A stretch of DNA of 64,000 bases from Vibrio fluvialis (GCF_900460245.1 NZ_UHIP01000001.1:2790001-2854000), one strand, 5' to 3'; shown: positions 46,917 through 55,654, counted from the stretch's first letter. Notes: generated by a model from the letters alone, not told the origin. Program-made: numbers and translations.

Positions 46917-49082
46917 TTATTTATTATTGGATTCATAACTGTAGTTGTAATAGCCATACCCATATGAGCTGGACGCTTTCTTCTCAACCGCATTCAGAAT
47001 GATGCCTTTGACTTCAATACCCGATTGTTCGAAACGATTACGTGCAACATCGATTTCTTTGGCTGTATTTTGGCCAAACCTAGCCACCATTAAAGTGGTA
47101 CCAGCAAATGCCCCAACAATACTCGGATCAGTCACCGCAAGCACTGGCGGGGTATCAATGAGTACCAGATCATAGTTTTCACTTGCCCAATCCAGTAAAT
47201 CCCTGAATCGCTTATGCATCAACAATTCAGAAGGGTTCGGTGGAACCTGACCACGAGTAATAATATCCAGATGTTCAATACTCGTTTGACGAATGGTTTC
47301 CTCTAACTTAATTTTCCCACAAAGATAGTCAGATAAACCATTGTCCCATTTTAGACCAAAGCACTGTTGCAAATAACCTTTTCGCATATCTGCATCAATG
47401 AGCAGAACACGTTGCCCGGTCTTAGCAGCAACAGCCGCAAAGTTTGTTGAAATAAATGATTTTCCGATTCCCGGAGCCGGGCCAGAAATCATAATTCTGT
47501 TGTTCTTTGCTTCCATCATCGCAAAATGCAAACTGGTTCGCAGCGCACGCAGAGCTTCTATCGATAAATCTGCAGGGTTTGACTCCGCAAGTAACGTTGT
47601 GCCGTGATTTCGGCGCCCTTTGCTTTTCAGTTTACTGGCTAACTCTATTTGCAAGTTGGACTTAGGAACACTGGCATATACCGATAAACCCAATGCTTCA
47701 ATTTCATCCGGGCTTTCGACTCCCTTGTGGAACGCCGCTTTAAGAATAACAAAACCCATACTCAAAAATGCGCCAAACATTGTACACAAAATAACTGTAA
47801 TGGTTTTCTTTGGCTTAACGGCTTGAGAATATGATTCGGCAGTATCCAGAATTCTAACATTGCCGACAGTGCTTGCCTTAATAATACTGAGTTCCTGAAC
47901 CTTATTGAGTAATTGGACATAAATTTGTTGGTTTACTTCAACATCCCTTGTTAAGCGCAATATTTCTCGCTGTGTTTTGGGTAGCTTCTGAACTTGCTTA
48001 TTCAGTTTTTCCTTTTCATTCAATAATGTTTGTCTTTTATCTAAAAGAGACTTATATGCAGGATGGTCTTTGGTAAACCTCTGGCTAACCTCACTCTCTT
48101 TAAATGTTAATTCATTAAGTTGAGTTTCTAACTTAACCATAACATCCAACGTGGATTTAGCCTCAAGTCCTAAATCAATGGAATCATTTTGTCGACGAAA
48201 ATTATTTAGTTCGTCTTCCGCCATTGTTAGTTTTACTTTAATTTCAGGAAGATGACCTTTAAGAAATGATAGACTTTTTTCAGCTTCTGCCGACTCTCTT
48301 TCTACATTTTGAAGAAAGTAATTTTTACTAATATCGTCCAATATTTTCTTTATAAATTGTTTATTTTCACCAACAAAACTCAATAAAATAATTCCGGTAT
48401 TCTTGCCTTTTTCTGTAATTGATAAGTTTTGGCTCAGAAAAGATATTGCATCCAGTTTGCTTCTTTTAGCGATAGAAAACCTAAAACCATCTTCCGATTG
48501 AATATCAGATATAAATATTTTATACCCATTGGATTCAGCCAACTCTCCTACTTTTCCTGTCAATACCGAATCGCCACCGACAAAAAGTTGATAAATGCCT
48601 CGCTGTCTATCTTGAACAACGATTTCTGCTTTCTGTTCAGAGGTAGCATCTGGCTGTTCAAAGCGAGAAACTGATATATGATTTATTTCACCGAATAGCC
48701 TTGAAAGTCCTTTCCCAATTACAGGTATATATTCAGGCGTTACGACTATGGTCAGATTAAATTTATCGACTGTGTCTCCAAGAATCATTCTTGATTTAAT
48801 AATTTCAATTTCGGTGTCAGACGATGATTTAGAAGAAAATGCATCTCCCATATCTCCAACAAGAGCCGATATTCCACTGGAACTTTTCTGTTCTATCTGA
48901 AGAAGTGCGTCTGCTTTATAAATGGGTGTTGACAACAACGCATAAACAACCCCTGCGATAGAAAAAGCAAATGTTACAGTTAGAATCAACCATTTCGAGT
49001 CTAGTAAAACACCAAAGAGTTTCTTTAAATCGATTTCATCGGAAGAATCATCTACTTTGGATTTTATATTTTGCGTTGTCAT
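46917..49082 (-). CDS. wzc: Wzc/Etk tyrosine autokinase, polysaccharide co-polymerase
   Basis: A 721-residue inner-membrane protein. A Wzz-type chain-length domain lies between two membrane spans (about 35-55 and 430-450) with a long periplasmic coiled coil. The cytoplasmic BY-kinase domain has Walker A SGPAPGIGKSFISTNFA, Walker A' LLIDADMRKG and Walker B DLVLIDTPPV. It ends in a cluster of six tyrosines (YGYGYYNYSYES), the autophosphorylation sites. Wzc cycles between phospho states to drive capsule assembly with Wza and Wzb. No separate Wzz is seen in the window. Confidence 0.94.
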   Translation of the reverse strand: MTTQNIKSKVDDSSDEIDLKKLFGVLLDSKWLILTVTFAFSIAGVVYALLSTPIYKADALLQIEQKSSSGISALVGDMGDAFSSKSSSDTEIEIIKSRMILGDTVDKFNLTIVVTPEYIPVIGKGLSRLFGEINHISVSRFEQPDATSEQKAEIVVQDRQRGIYQLFVGGDSVLTGKVGELAESNGYKIFISDIQSEDGFRFSIAKRSKLDAISFLSQNLSITEKGKNTGIILLSFVGENKQFIKKILDDISKNYFLQNVERESAEAEKSLSFLKGHLPEIKVKLTMAEDELNNFRRQNDSIDLGLEAKSTLDVMVKLETQLNELTFKESEVSQRFTKDHPAYKSLLDKRQTLLNEKEKLNKQVQKLPKTQREILRLTRDVEVNQQIYVQLLNKVQELSIIKASTVGNVRILDTAESYSQAVKPKKTITVILCTMFGAFLSMGFVILKAAFHKGVESPDEIEALGLSVYASVPKSNLQIELASKLKSKGRRNHGTTLLAESNPADLSIEALRALRTSLHFAMMEAKNNRIMISGPAPGIGKSFISTNFAAVAAKTGQRVLLIDADMRKGYLQQCFGLKWDNGLSDYLCGKIKLEETIRQTSIEHLDIITRGQVPPNPSELLMHKRFRDLLDWASENYDLVLIDTPPVLAVTDPSIVGAFAGTTLMVARFGQNTAKEIDVARNRFEQSGIEVKGIILNAVEKKASSSYGYGYYNYSYESNNK

Positions 49083-49132
49083 ATATTACACTTTTTGACG
49101 ATAAGTTAGTTTATTGAACACTGAACCGGAGT

Positions 49133-49573
49133 TTATAATTTCTCGCACCATGCTTTTGCAGAAGCATCAAGTAATTGGTATACATGTTCGAATGCTTCTA
49201 GGCTCTGTTTGTATGGATCTGGGATATCGATTTTACCTATCCACTGTCCAAATAACATTGTTTTACCTCGTGCTTCAGGCGCAATACTGGTCAACGCTTC
49301 TATGTGTCCCTTTTCCATCACTAAAATTAAGTCGTACTCAGAACACAGTTGAGATGTTAACTGACGAGAGCAATGCCCTGACAGATCAACATTGTATTTG
49401 TTAGCGGTAAGTACAGCAGAGCTATCTGCAGACTTTCCGATCAAATTACTTTTCGCTACAGCAATTCCTGCTGATGCGACTTCCTTCTCTGGCATAAGGT
49501 TTTGTAGCATACGTTCACCCATAGGCGAGCGACATATATTACCAACACAGACCACTAAAATTTTGTTGAACAC
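49133..49573 (-). CDS. wzb: Low-molecular-weight protein-tyrosine phosphatase Wzb/Etp
   Basis: A 146-residue phosphatase. The P-loop VVCVGNICRSPMGE provides the nucleophile Cys and Arg, and the general acid Asp is in DIPDPYKQS. It dephosphorylates the Wzc tyrosine cluster, which is needed for export. It sits between wza and wzc as in E. coli wza-wzb-wzc and gfcE-etp-etk. Confidence 0.95.
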   Translation of the reverse strand: MFNKILVVCVGNICRSPMGERMLQNLMPEKEVASAGIAVAKSNLIGKSADSSAVLTANKYNVDLSGHCSRQLTSQLCSEYDLILVMEKGHIEALTSIAPEARGKTMLFGQWIGKIDIPDPYKQSLEAFEHVYQLLDASAKAWCEKL

Positions 49574-49631
49574 GCTTTGGTTCCTTTTCTATGATTCAGA
49601 GAGAAACAAACCACTAAGGGCAAAAACCTGT

Positions 49632-50765
49632 CTATGGCCAATTTCTGATTCTCAATGCGCCTTCAGTAAGCTCATTAAACCCTGATATAGTTGGTACTAA
49701 TAAGCTGATTACACGATTCCAACGTGTCAATGGCGCAGCTGTTACATACACAATATCGTAAGGTTGTAAGCTAAATTCTGTTCCAATGACTAAGGCAGTA
49801 GCATCTTTTATGTTCAATTGGTAAACGTCTGCTAGTCGCTCTGCTTTATTCGGCGAAGTCCTGATCACAAAGACTCCCGTAGCATCTGCAGACAGTTCAT
49901 TTATACCACCAACACTACTCAGCGCTTCTGTAAGACTCATTCCTGAACGGTCAATCTTCAACATTTGAGGATCATTCACTTCCCCCATCACAAATACTTT
50001 TTGTGCGTCGTTTCTTGGGATATGAATGATATCTCCTGATTGAAGGAGACGATTCTGAGTCAGGTCACCTTTTTGCATTAACGCATACAGAGATATCAAC
50101 TCTTCTGATCCGTTTCTGGTAAGCGTTACATTTCGCCAATCAGCATCCGTTGATAAACCACCAGCATTATTGACCGCATCCAACAAGGTGAGGGGAATGT
50201 TGGTAATTGCTTGTTGACCTGGCGAGTTTACTTCACCAGTAACATATGTCTTTTGCGAACGGAAAGCGGCGACGTTGACATCGACTTGAGGACTTTCAAT
50301 ATACTTAGCCAATCGTTGGGCTATTTCGGCGCGGATTTCACGAACGGTTTTACCCGATACGTTTACTGTTCCGATATAAGGATAAAAAATTGTACCATCG
50401 GCGTGAACCCAGTTCCCTGCCTCTGCAGAACTTCGATAAGACCCTGCAGGAATCGTTAACTCAGGGTGATCCCAAATGGTCACATTAAGTATGTCCCCAG
50501 GCCCAACTCTGTACTCATAGTTTGAGATTAGATTGTCTAAATTGGGATTCGATTGAGAGCGATATTGAACTGTGCTTTGCACTTGATTGACACTGTGAGC
50601 GTCCAATGGATAAACATTGATAAGGTCAGAAACATCACTAGTTTGAGTGTTGTTTTCAACTTCTTGCTTATCGATTGTAGATAGGTGTGAGCCAGGCACC
50701 ATAGTGCATCCAGCTAAGATAGACGGCAGTAATACCGCACAAAAGAGATTTTTTTTGAGTTCCAT
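49632..50765 (-). CDS. wza: Outer-membrane polysaccharide export lipoprotein Wza
   Basis: A 377-residue lipoprotein with lipobox SILAGC (Cys20 from the chosen start), a Poly_export domain (YEYRVGPGDILNVTIWDHPE, about 80-99), repeated SLBB domains (VTGEVNSPGQ, VMGEVNDPQM) and a C-terminal segment that forms the outer-membrane helix barrel in Wza. It forms the octameric export pore for capsule. The ATG at 50765 is chosen over a TTG three codons earlier. It is the first gene of the operon, with a leader of about 375 bases that contains the ops element. Confidence 0.93.
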   Translation of the reverse strand: MELKKNLFCAVLLPSILAGCTMVPGSHLSTIDKQEVENNTQTSDVSDLINVYPLDAHSVNQVQSTVQYRSQSNPNLDNLISNYEYRVGPGDILNVTIWDHPELTIPAGSYRSSAEAGNWVHADGTIFYPYIGTVNVSGKTVREIRAEIAQRLAKYIESPQVDVNVAAFRSQKTYVTGEVNSPGQQAITNIPLTLLDAVNNAGGLSTDADWRNVTLTRNGSEELISLYALMQKGDLTQNRLLQSGDIIHIPRNDAQKVFVMGEVNDPQMLKIDRSGMSLTEALSSVGGINELSADATGVFVIRTSPNKAERLADVYQLNIKDATALVIGTEFSLQPYDIVYVTAAPLTRWNRVISLLVPTISGFNELTEGALRIRNWP

Positions 50766-50827
50766 GTAAGCCAATTTTTTGTTACGAGCGAATCATTTGC
50801 TCTTGTTTTCACTGGAAAAAATTCACC

Positions 50828-50899
50828 ATACCCAAACTACTGGGTATCGCGTCTATTTCAATATGGTTAAAGACTAGAGTGTTAACCTTTAACTATATT
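50828..50899 (-). repeat. Inverted repeats in the wza leader
   Basis: Two hairpin-forming repeats lie in the transcribed leader. ATACCCA (50828-50834) pairs with TGGGTAT (50841-50847) across six bases. GTTAAAG (50866-50872) pairs with CTTTAAC (50887-50893), with AATAT/ATATT extending it outward. Neither is followed by a T-run on the minus strand, so neither looks like a terminator. Confidence 0.5.
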
Positions 50900-51013
50900 G
50901 TTTAACCAGTAAATGTATACCTTACCCCTAAGGGCACCGCACTTTCATACTACTTTCTTTGCACCAAAAGAAAACATGAACACCTTGCAAATGTGGCTCT
51001 AAGTCCAAAGTCA

Positions 51014-51027
51014 GGCACGCTACCGCC
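51014..51027 (-). promoter_or_regulatory. ops element (JUMPstart core), RfaH recruitment site
   Basis: Read on the minus strand the sequence is GGCGGTAGCGTGCC, an exact match to the ops core GGCGGTAGCGTGC. It lies about 115-125 bases after the inferred start point and about 250 bases before the wza ATG. A GGTTTGCG...ACCA segment just upstream parallels the 5' half of JUMPstart. ops pauses RNA polymerase and loads RfaH, which prevents premature termination in long LPS and capsule operons. Confidence 0.93.
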
Positions 51028-51146
51028 CATTGGTATTTACGCAAACCACACCGCGCTTATGAATCATTGACATTGAAGAAAGTAAAAAAATTTGACGTTG
51101 TATTATTTGCGGCAAACATTACCGCGTTTATATTATTCGGCCGTTA

Positions 51147-51174
51147 ATTATGCATATAGTCACCTCAATGACAA
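51147..51174 (-). promoter_or_regulatory. Predicted promoter of the wza-wbuC operon
   Basis: On the minus strand TTGTCA (51169-51174) and CATAAT (51147-51152) are separated by 16 bases; each box matches consensus at five of six positions. Position and direction suit the ops element downstream. Confidence 0.6.
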
Positions 51175-51260
51175 TTTATTGTCTCAAATTTATCGCTGTA
51201 TTTTTACTTATCCGGTTGTGTAAACCAATCATCCGATGGCCCCTTTGATGCATATGCCCG

Positions 51261-51290
51261 TTTACTTCATCAATAGTTTGTATCTACAAT
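51261..51290 (+). promoter_or_regulatory. Candidate promoter of the gfcA-like gene
   Basis: TTTACT (51261-51266), an 18-base spacer and TACAAT (51285-51290), giving a leader of about 60 bases. The -10 matches five of six and the -35 four of six positions. It is divergent from the wza promoter. Confidence 0.4.
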
Positions 51291-51355
51291 GAGAATCGAA
51301 GTGCAATACACACTTCAAACATCGATGTTAAAATTTGTATGTATAAGGATTTAGT

Positions 51356-51616
51356 ATGAAAAATATTGCGTTAGCAATGCTACTGGCGTTGGGTGTCTCA
51401 TCTACAGCTTTCGCTACAGGTGAAGAAGGTGCAGCGGGTGCGGCGTCAGGAGCTGGTGGTGGTGCAGCTGGTAGTGGTGTAGCAGCGGGGGCGGCAACGG
51501 GTGGATTAACGGCAACGACTGTTGCTGTTGGTGCTGCTGTTGTTGTAACGGCTACTGTTGCTATAGCTGAGAACAGCAACAGTGACGGCACAACTGGCAC
51601 AACTGGCACGAACTAA
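51356..51616 (+). CDS. Small exported Ala/Gly/Thr-rich protein, GfcA-like
   Basis: An 86-residue protein with a signal peptide (MKNIALAMLLALGVSSTAFA, cleavage after AFA), a Gly/Ala-rich mature region, a hydrophobic segment (about 52-70) and a Thr/Gly tail. The build matches E. coli GfcA (YmcD), first gene of the group 4 capsule operon, and it precedes gfcB-C-D homologues. Composition bias makes sequence similarity unreliable, so the name rests mainly on context. Ribosome site AAGGA lies before the ATG. A strong terminator follows, so it may be made in excess over the downstream genes. Function unknown. Confidence 0.75.
   Translation: MKNIALAMLLALGVSSTAFATGEEGAAGAASGAGGGAAGSGVAAGAATGGLTATTVAVGAAVVVTATVAIAENSNSDGTTGTTGTN
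51587..51613 (+). repeat. Three 9-bp tandem repeats in the gfcA-like 3' end
   Basis: GGCACAACT, GGCACAACT, GGCACGAAC in direct tandem, encoding a Gly-Thr-Thr type repeat. The unit is a multiple of three, so copy-number change would alter length, not frame. Confidence 0.7.
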
Positions 51617-51665
51617 GCGAGGATAGACATTCCTTTTGGATTCATGTCGACATCTAAGCATTTTG

Positions 51666-51692
51666 AAGACCAACTTTTGTTGGTCTTTTTTT
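51666..51692 (+). terminator. Terminator between gfcA-like and gfcB-like genes
   Basis: Stem AAGACCAAC / GTTGGTCTT, loop TTTT, then a T-run, 49 bases after the gfcA-like stop codon. It separates this gene from gfcBCD, as an attenuator or complete stop. Confidence 0.88.
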
Positions 51693-51826
51693 CATAAAAT
51701 AGCTCACATTTTTCCAAAAAATTAACCAGTTAAAAAACATGTCTAAGATTGCTGCGATTGATTAAGGCTGTTAATCTAAATCGCTAAAAATGATAACCCA
51801 ACACGATAAACAAGGCTGTTTAGGCT

Positions 51827-52504
51827 ATGACACAAACGTTAGGATGGCGTAATTTACGCAGCGTGATACTTATATTAAACATCACATTGCTAGCTGGATG
51901 TTCACAACGAATCTCGAGCGTAAATGAGACACTTAAAGAAGCTTTCTGGGGAATTGATGACGTCGAGCTAAGTGCTCAACAAATATCAGAGTTACCTTTC
52001 GCCAGTGCCTATGTTCGTCTGAACGATGGGCCTAGAGTCTTTATGGTTTTGGCATACGCAGAAAAAAATCCAGAGACCGGCCAAACGCAACTCAAATGGA
52101 TATCGCACGATCAAGCGATGATCATTACCGAACAAGGCCGCATCGTCAAAACTCTTAATTTGCCTCAACAAAATTTGGCTCAGCGCGAAAGCCATAGGAA
52201 GAGCTGGGAAGAGCCATCTCAATGGCAGACTCACTTCGATTGGCAAAAAGGTAGTCATTATGGCTATACCGCTGATGTATCCACTACCAAACTAAGCAGC
52301 GAGAAGGTAACGTCCGAACTTTGGCAGGAAACACTAGATCATTGGCTAGAAACAGTATCGTTCCCTGAGCTGTCAAATAGTTTCCAAAACCACTATTGGG
52401 TTAATAAACAAGGCTGGGTACTTAAAAGCGTCCAGTACATCGGCCCAGATATGGATCGCATCGAAATGGATATTCTCAAGCCATATGTAGAGGTGCAACA
52501 ATGA
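51827..52504 (+). CDS. gfcB: GfcB/YjbF-family capsule lipoprotein
   Basis: A 225-residue predicted outer-membrane lipoprotein with lipobox TLLAGC (Cys25), matching the YjbF/GfcB family. In E. coli GfcB is part of the gfcABCDE-etp-etk operon required for group 4 capsule secretion; its mechanism is not known. Conserved-looking parts are FASAYVRLNDGPRVFMVL and the C-terminal DMDRIEMDILKPYVEV. Its stop overlaps the gfcC start (ATGA). The upstream 134 bp after the terminator may hold a separate promoter. Confidence 0.85.
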   Translation: MTQTLGWRNLRSVILILNITLLAGCSQRISSVNETLKEAFWGIDDVELSAQQISELPFASAYVRLNDGPRVFMVLAYAEKNPETGQTQLKWISHDQAMIITEQGRIVKTLNLPQQNLAQRESHRKSWEEPSQWQTHFDWQKGSHYGYTADVSTTKLSSEKVTSELWQETLDHWLETVSFPELSNSFQNHYWVNKQGWVLKSVQYIGPDMDRIEMDILKPYVEVQQ

Positions 52505-53259
52505 CCAAATTCCTTCCAATATGGCTTTTGGCTGGTTTGACTTTCTTGCACAACGAATCAGCTTTGGCTAATTCTCCAACTACGGTGATTCTTGAAAACC
52601 ACCAATTAATGCTGCAATACAATCAAGCAGTTCGTCTCGATCGAATACTACTGGATGCACAAAACCAAGATAACCTAGTACAAGGCCTAAATACCTACCA
52701 TGAAGGCTTTCGCCTGTTCGCCAGTGATAAAGATCAGCAAGCCCGCAGTCTTCTCACCAAAGTCAAAAAGCAGTTAAATACGCTGCTGCATGATGAAAAT
52801 TACCATCGTGCGGCTAAGCAATTACTCGCTCAACTAAGACTTTATCAGTACGGATACCGAGAGATACTAAATCTGGATCTTGACGCTACTAGAATTAAAC
52901 CGGAATTGAACCCTATCCTAGCGGGTCAATATCGCCTTCAGCTAACACAACGGCCTGATTCTATTGTCTTATTTGGCTTGTCTGAGCAACAAAAGATTAA
53001 GTTCAAAGCTGATTATACTATTGCAGATTATATTCAAAACTCGCGAGCATCGCACAAGAAACATCATAGCTACGCATGGTTGATTTCTCCAGAAGGCAAT
53101 GTTACCCGCGTCGGTTACGCCTATTGGAATGATGAGTCAACACATATCAAACCCGGTAGCGCTTTGCTCGTGGGATTTGGTAGCAATGACAAAGAGATTA
53201 TTCAGCTCGAGCAAGAAATTGCCACTTTGATTAGCATGATTGAGGGTTCTACTCTATGA
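52501..53259 (+). CDS. gfcC: GfcC/YjbG-family periplasmic capsule protein
   Basis: A 252-residue protein with a signal peptide (cleavage near residue 24 in ESALANSPTT) and no lipobox, of the GfcC/YjbG family. E. coli GfcC is a periplasmic protein with ubiquitin-like folds resembling domains of Wza, suggesting contact with the export pore. Here the C-terminal half (SWLISPEGNVTRV-like segment and GSALLVGFGS) is the conserved part. It overlaps both neighbours by four bases, indicating coupled translation. Confidence 0.85.
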   Translation: MTKFLPIWLLAGLTFLHNESALANSPTTVILENHQLMLQYNQAVRLDRILLDAQNQDNLVQGLNTYHEGFRLFASDKDQQARSLLTKVKKQLNTLLHDENYHRAAKQLLAQLRLYQYGYREILNLDLDATRIKPELNPILAGQYRLQLTQRPDSIVLFGLSEQQKIKFKADYTIADYIQNSRASHKKHHSYAWLISPEGNVTRVGYAYWNDESTHIKPGSALLVGFGSNDKEIIQLEQEIATLISMIEGSTL

Positions 53260-55499
53260 CACACTCTGTACGCTCATCCACTTCGTCTGTCTTTACACTG
53301 AGCGCAGTCTGTGTTGGCTTACTATCCAGCCCACTATTAGCCTCCCAGTTGACTCCCGTGGATTTCAAACCATCACAATCCGATTTTGGTGGTGTGGGGC
53401 TGATGCAAATGCCATCAGGCAGAATGGCCGCCGAAGGAGAATTCAACTTTGGCATCAGCGTCAATGATGATTACCAACACTTCAACACCTCAATTCAGCT
53501 CTTTCCATGGTTAGAATCTACAATTCGCTACACTCGTGTACCGGATATGTTGTACAACCCAAATCCAAGTTACAGTGGCGATAACCTATACACAGATAAA
53601 GGGATTGACGTAAAGCTACGCCTACTTGAAGAAAGTTACTGGCTCCCTGAGACCTCGATCGGGATCCGCGACATTGGTGGTACAGGCTTATTTGATGGTG
53701 AGTTTATTGCTGCTACCAAGCGCTGGGGTAATTTGGATGTTACCTTGGGAATGGGCTGGGGTTACATTGGACAAAGCGGCAATATCAGCAATCCATTCTG
53801 TACCACAAGTGATAGCTTTTGCGGACGAAGTACTGAGACGAAAGCAAGTGGTGGTTCAATCGATGCTGGCCGCTGGTTTCATGGTCCTGCAGCAATATTT
53901 GGCGGTATTGAATATCAAACACATTATGACCCACTACGCATCAAGGTAGAATATGATGCGAATGACTACTCACAAGACTATCCTCACGTTTCTAGTGGCA
54001 AACCTATGCCTCAGAATACACCATGGAACTTTGGCGTGCTTTATCGCCTTGGTGATTGGGGCGACGCTAAAGTCAGCTACCAACGCGGCGACACCCTCAC
54101 TGTTGGCCTAAACCTCTATACCAATTTCGACCAACTTGAGGCAATTTGGCGAGATGAGCCGAAAACGGCGGTCACTCGTCGTCCGGTTGCTAACCCGAAT
54201 TGGGATGAAGTCAGCGAGCAGCTTGCGAGCAATGCTGGCTATGAGAAAAATACCATTCGTCAAGATGGCGACACGTTAATCATCACTGGTCAACAAACGA
54301 AATATCGCGATCGCGAAGAAGCACAAGATCGCGCAGCCGCGATTTTAGCCAATCATGCTCCAGAAACCATTCGTACTTATAAAATCGTAGAGCAACGCAA
54401 TGGTGTCGACTTGACCGAAGCTGAAATTTCAGCAAGTGGATATAAAAAAGTCGCCAACCACGACTATATCGGAGCGAACATGTCAGACATCACGACGTAT
54501 TCGGAACCGAACACACGAGCTTCCGGGCAACAACTTGCACAACATAATCAGCGTTGGGGTGCCGGTATTTCACCCGTTCTACAACAATCGTTTGGCGGAC
54601 CAGAGTCATTTTATCTGTATCAAATTGGCTTCAATACCAATGCAAATGTCTGGTTGACCAACAACCTTGAAGCCAGTGGCTCGATTTACGTTAACCTTGC
54701 CGATAACTACGACAAATTTAACTACGTCGAGAACAACCCGCACATTTCCAACTTTGCGGTACCGCGTGTTCGCACCATGTTTCGCGCCTACGTTCATGAC
54801 AACCCCGTGCGTTTAAACAACTTGCAACTGACGTGGTTTGAGCAACCGTTGCAACAAGTGTATACCCAAGCCTACGCGGGCTACCTAGAAACCATGTTTG
54901 CAGGTGTGGGTGGTGAAGTTCTTTATCGTCCATTGAACAGCAATTGGGCCATCGGAGTGGATGCCAACTTAATCTCTCAACGTGATCCTGACTCTTGGTT
55001 TGGTACCTTTAGCGATCCGTACGCCTACTATGATGGCTATAATGCTAGCAACTGCAGTGCCGGCGACGTGAGCTGTCAAGCATACGTACTCGACCAAGGC
55101 ACAACCGGTCAAATTACCACTTATTACACGCCACAATGGGAGTGGATCGATAACACCCTGTTTAAAGTCAGTGTCGGTAAATTCCTCGGTGGCGATAAAG
55201 GGGTCCGTGTTGACTTTTCAAAACAGTTTAAATCAGGTGTCATTGTAGGTGCGTTTGCAACCGTCACGGATCTGACCACGGAAGAATATGGTGAAGGCAG
55301 CTACAACAAAGGGTTCTACGTTTCCGTACCGTTTGACATCATGACCATTAAACCATCCACCAGCCGCGCGAACATCGCATGGCAGCCAATCACTCGCGAT
55401 GGCGGTCAGATGCTTAGTCGTAAATATCACTTGTATTATCTCACCGATGCTCGTAGCCCATGGTTTGAGCGGAAGAGTCATGTTTCCTCCAACGACTAA
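53256..55499 (+). CDS. gfcD: GfcD/YjbH-family outer-membrane protein
   Basis: A 747-residue exported protein (signal peptide about 1-29, ending near LLASQ) of the YjbH/GfcD family, rich in aromatic beta-strands such as FGGIEYQTHYDPLRIKVEYD. The family is predicted to form an outer-membrane barrel or a pair of barrels for polysaccharide export. A soluble segment (about 300-390) with repeated TIRQDG-like and DREEAQDRAAAILANHAPET parts may be periplasmic. Three close Cys pairs are visible. It ends the gfcBCD unit at a hairpin. Confidence 0.87.
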   Translation: MTHSVRSSTSSVFTLSAVCVGLLSSPLLASQLTPVDFKPSQSDFGGVGLMQMPSGRMAAEGEFNFGISVNDDYQHFNTSIQLFPWLESTIRYTRVPDMLYNPNPSYSGDNLYTDKGIDVKLRLLEESYWLPETSIGIRDIGGTGLFDGEFIAATKRWGNLDVTLGMGWGYIGQSGNISNPFCTTSDSFCGRSTETKASGGSIDAGRWFHGPAAIFGGIEYQTHYDPLRIKVEYDANDYSQDYPHVSSGKPMPQNTPWNFGVLYRLGDWGDAKVSYQRGDTLTVGLNLYTNFDQLEAIWRDEPKTAVTRRPVANPNWDEVSEQLASNAGYEKNTIRQDGDTLIITGQQTKYRDREEAQDRAAAILANHAPETIRTYKIVEQRNGVDLTEAEISASGYKKVANHDYIGANMSDITTYSEPNTRASGQQLAQHNQRWGAGISPVLQQSFGGPESFYLYQIGFNTNANVWLTNNLEASGSIYVNLADNYDKFNYVENNPHISNFAVPRVRTMFRAYVHDNPVRLNNLQLTWFEQPLQQVYTQAYAGYLETMFAGVGGEVLYRPLNSNWAIGVDANLISQRDPDSWFGTFSDPYAYYDGYNASNCSAGDVSCQAYVLDQGTTGQITTYYTPQWEWIDNTLFKVSVGKFLGGDKGVRVDFSKQFKSGVIVGAFATVTDLTTEEYGEGSYNKGFYVSVPFDIMTIKPSTSRANIAWQPITRDGGQMLSRKYHLYYLTDARSPWFERKSHVSSND

Positions 55500-55512
55500 C
55501 TCATCTATTCAG

Positions 55513-55545
55513 TGGGGTTAATTTTTCATTAACCCCATTCTTGAA
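55513..55545 (+). terminator. gfcBCD terminator
   Basis: Stem TGGGGTTAAT / ATTAACCCCA, loop TTTTC, followed by TTCTTG. The T-run is weak, so it may be leaky. Confidence 0.6.
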
Positions 55546-55654
55546 AACCCTGTATCCATGCGCTTATTACTCAACTACTACGGTGGGTCAGATAGCCATG
55601 AAAAAACATTACTGCTAATATTCGTTTCATATTTCAAGCTGAAGTGGAAAGACT

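Noticed and set aside
51328..51609. 93-codon minus-strand frame rich in Ala and Pro
   Set aside because: Mirror of the Gly/Ala-rich gfcA-like gene, which has a signal peptide and ribosome site on the plus strand.
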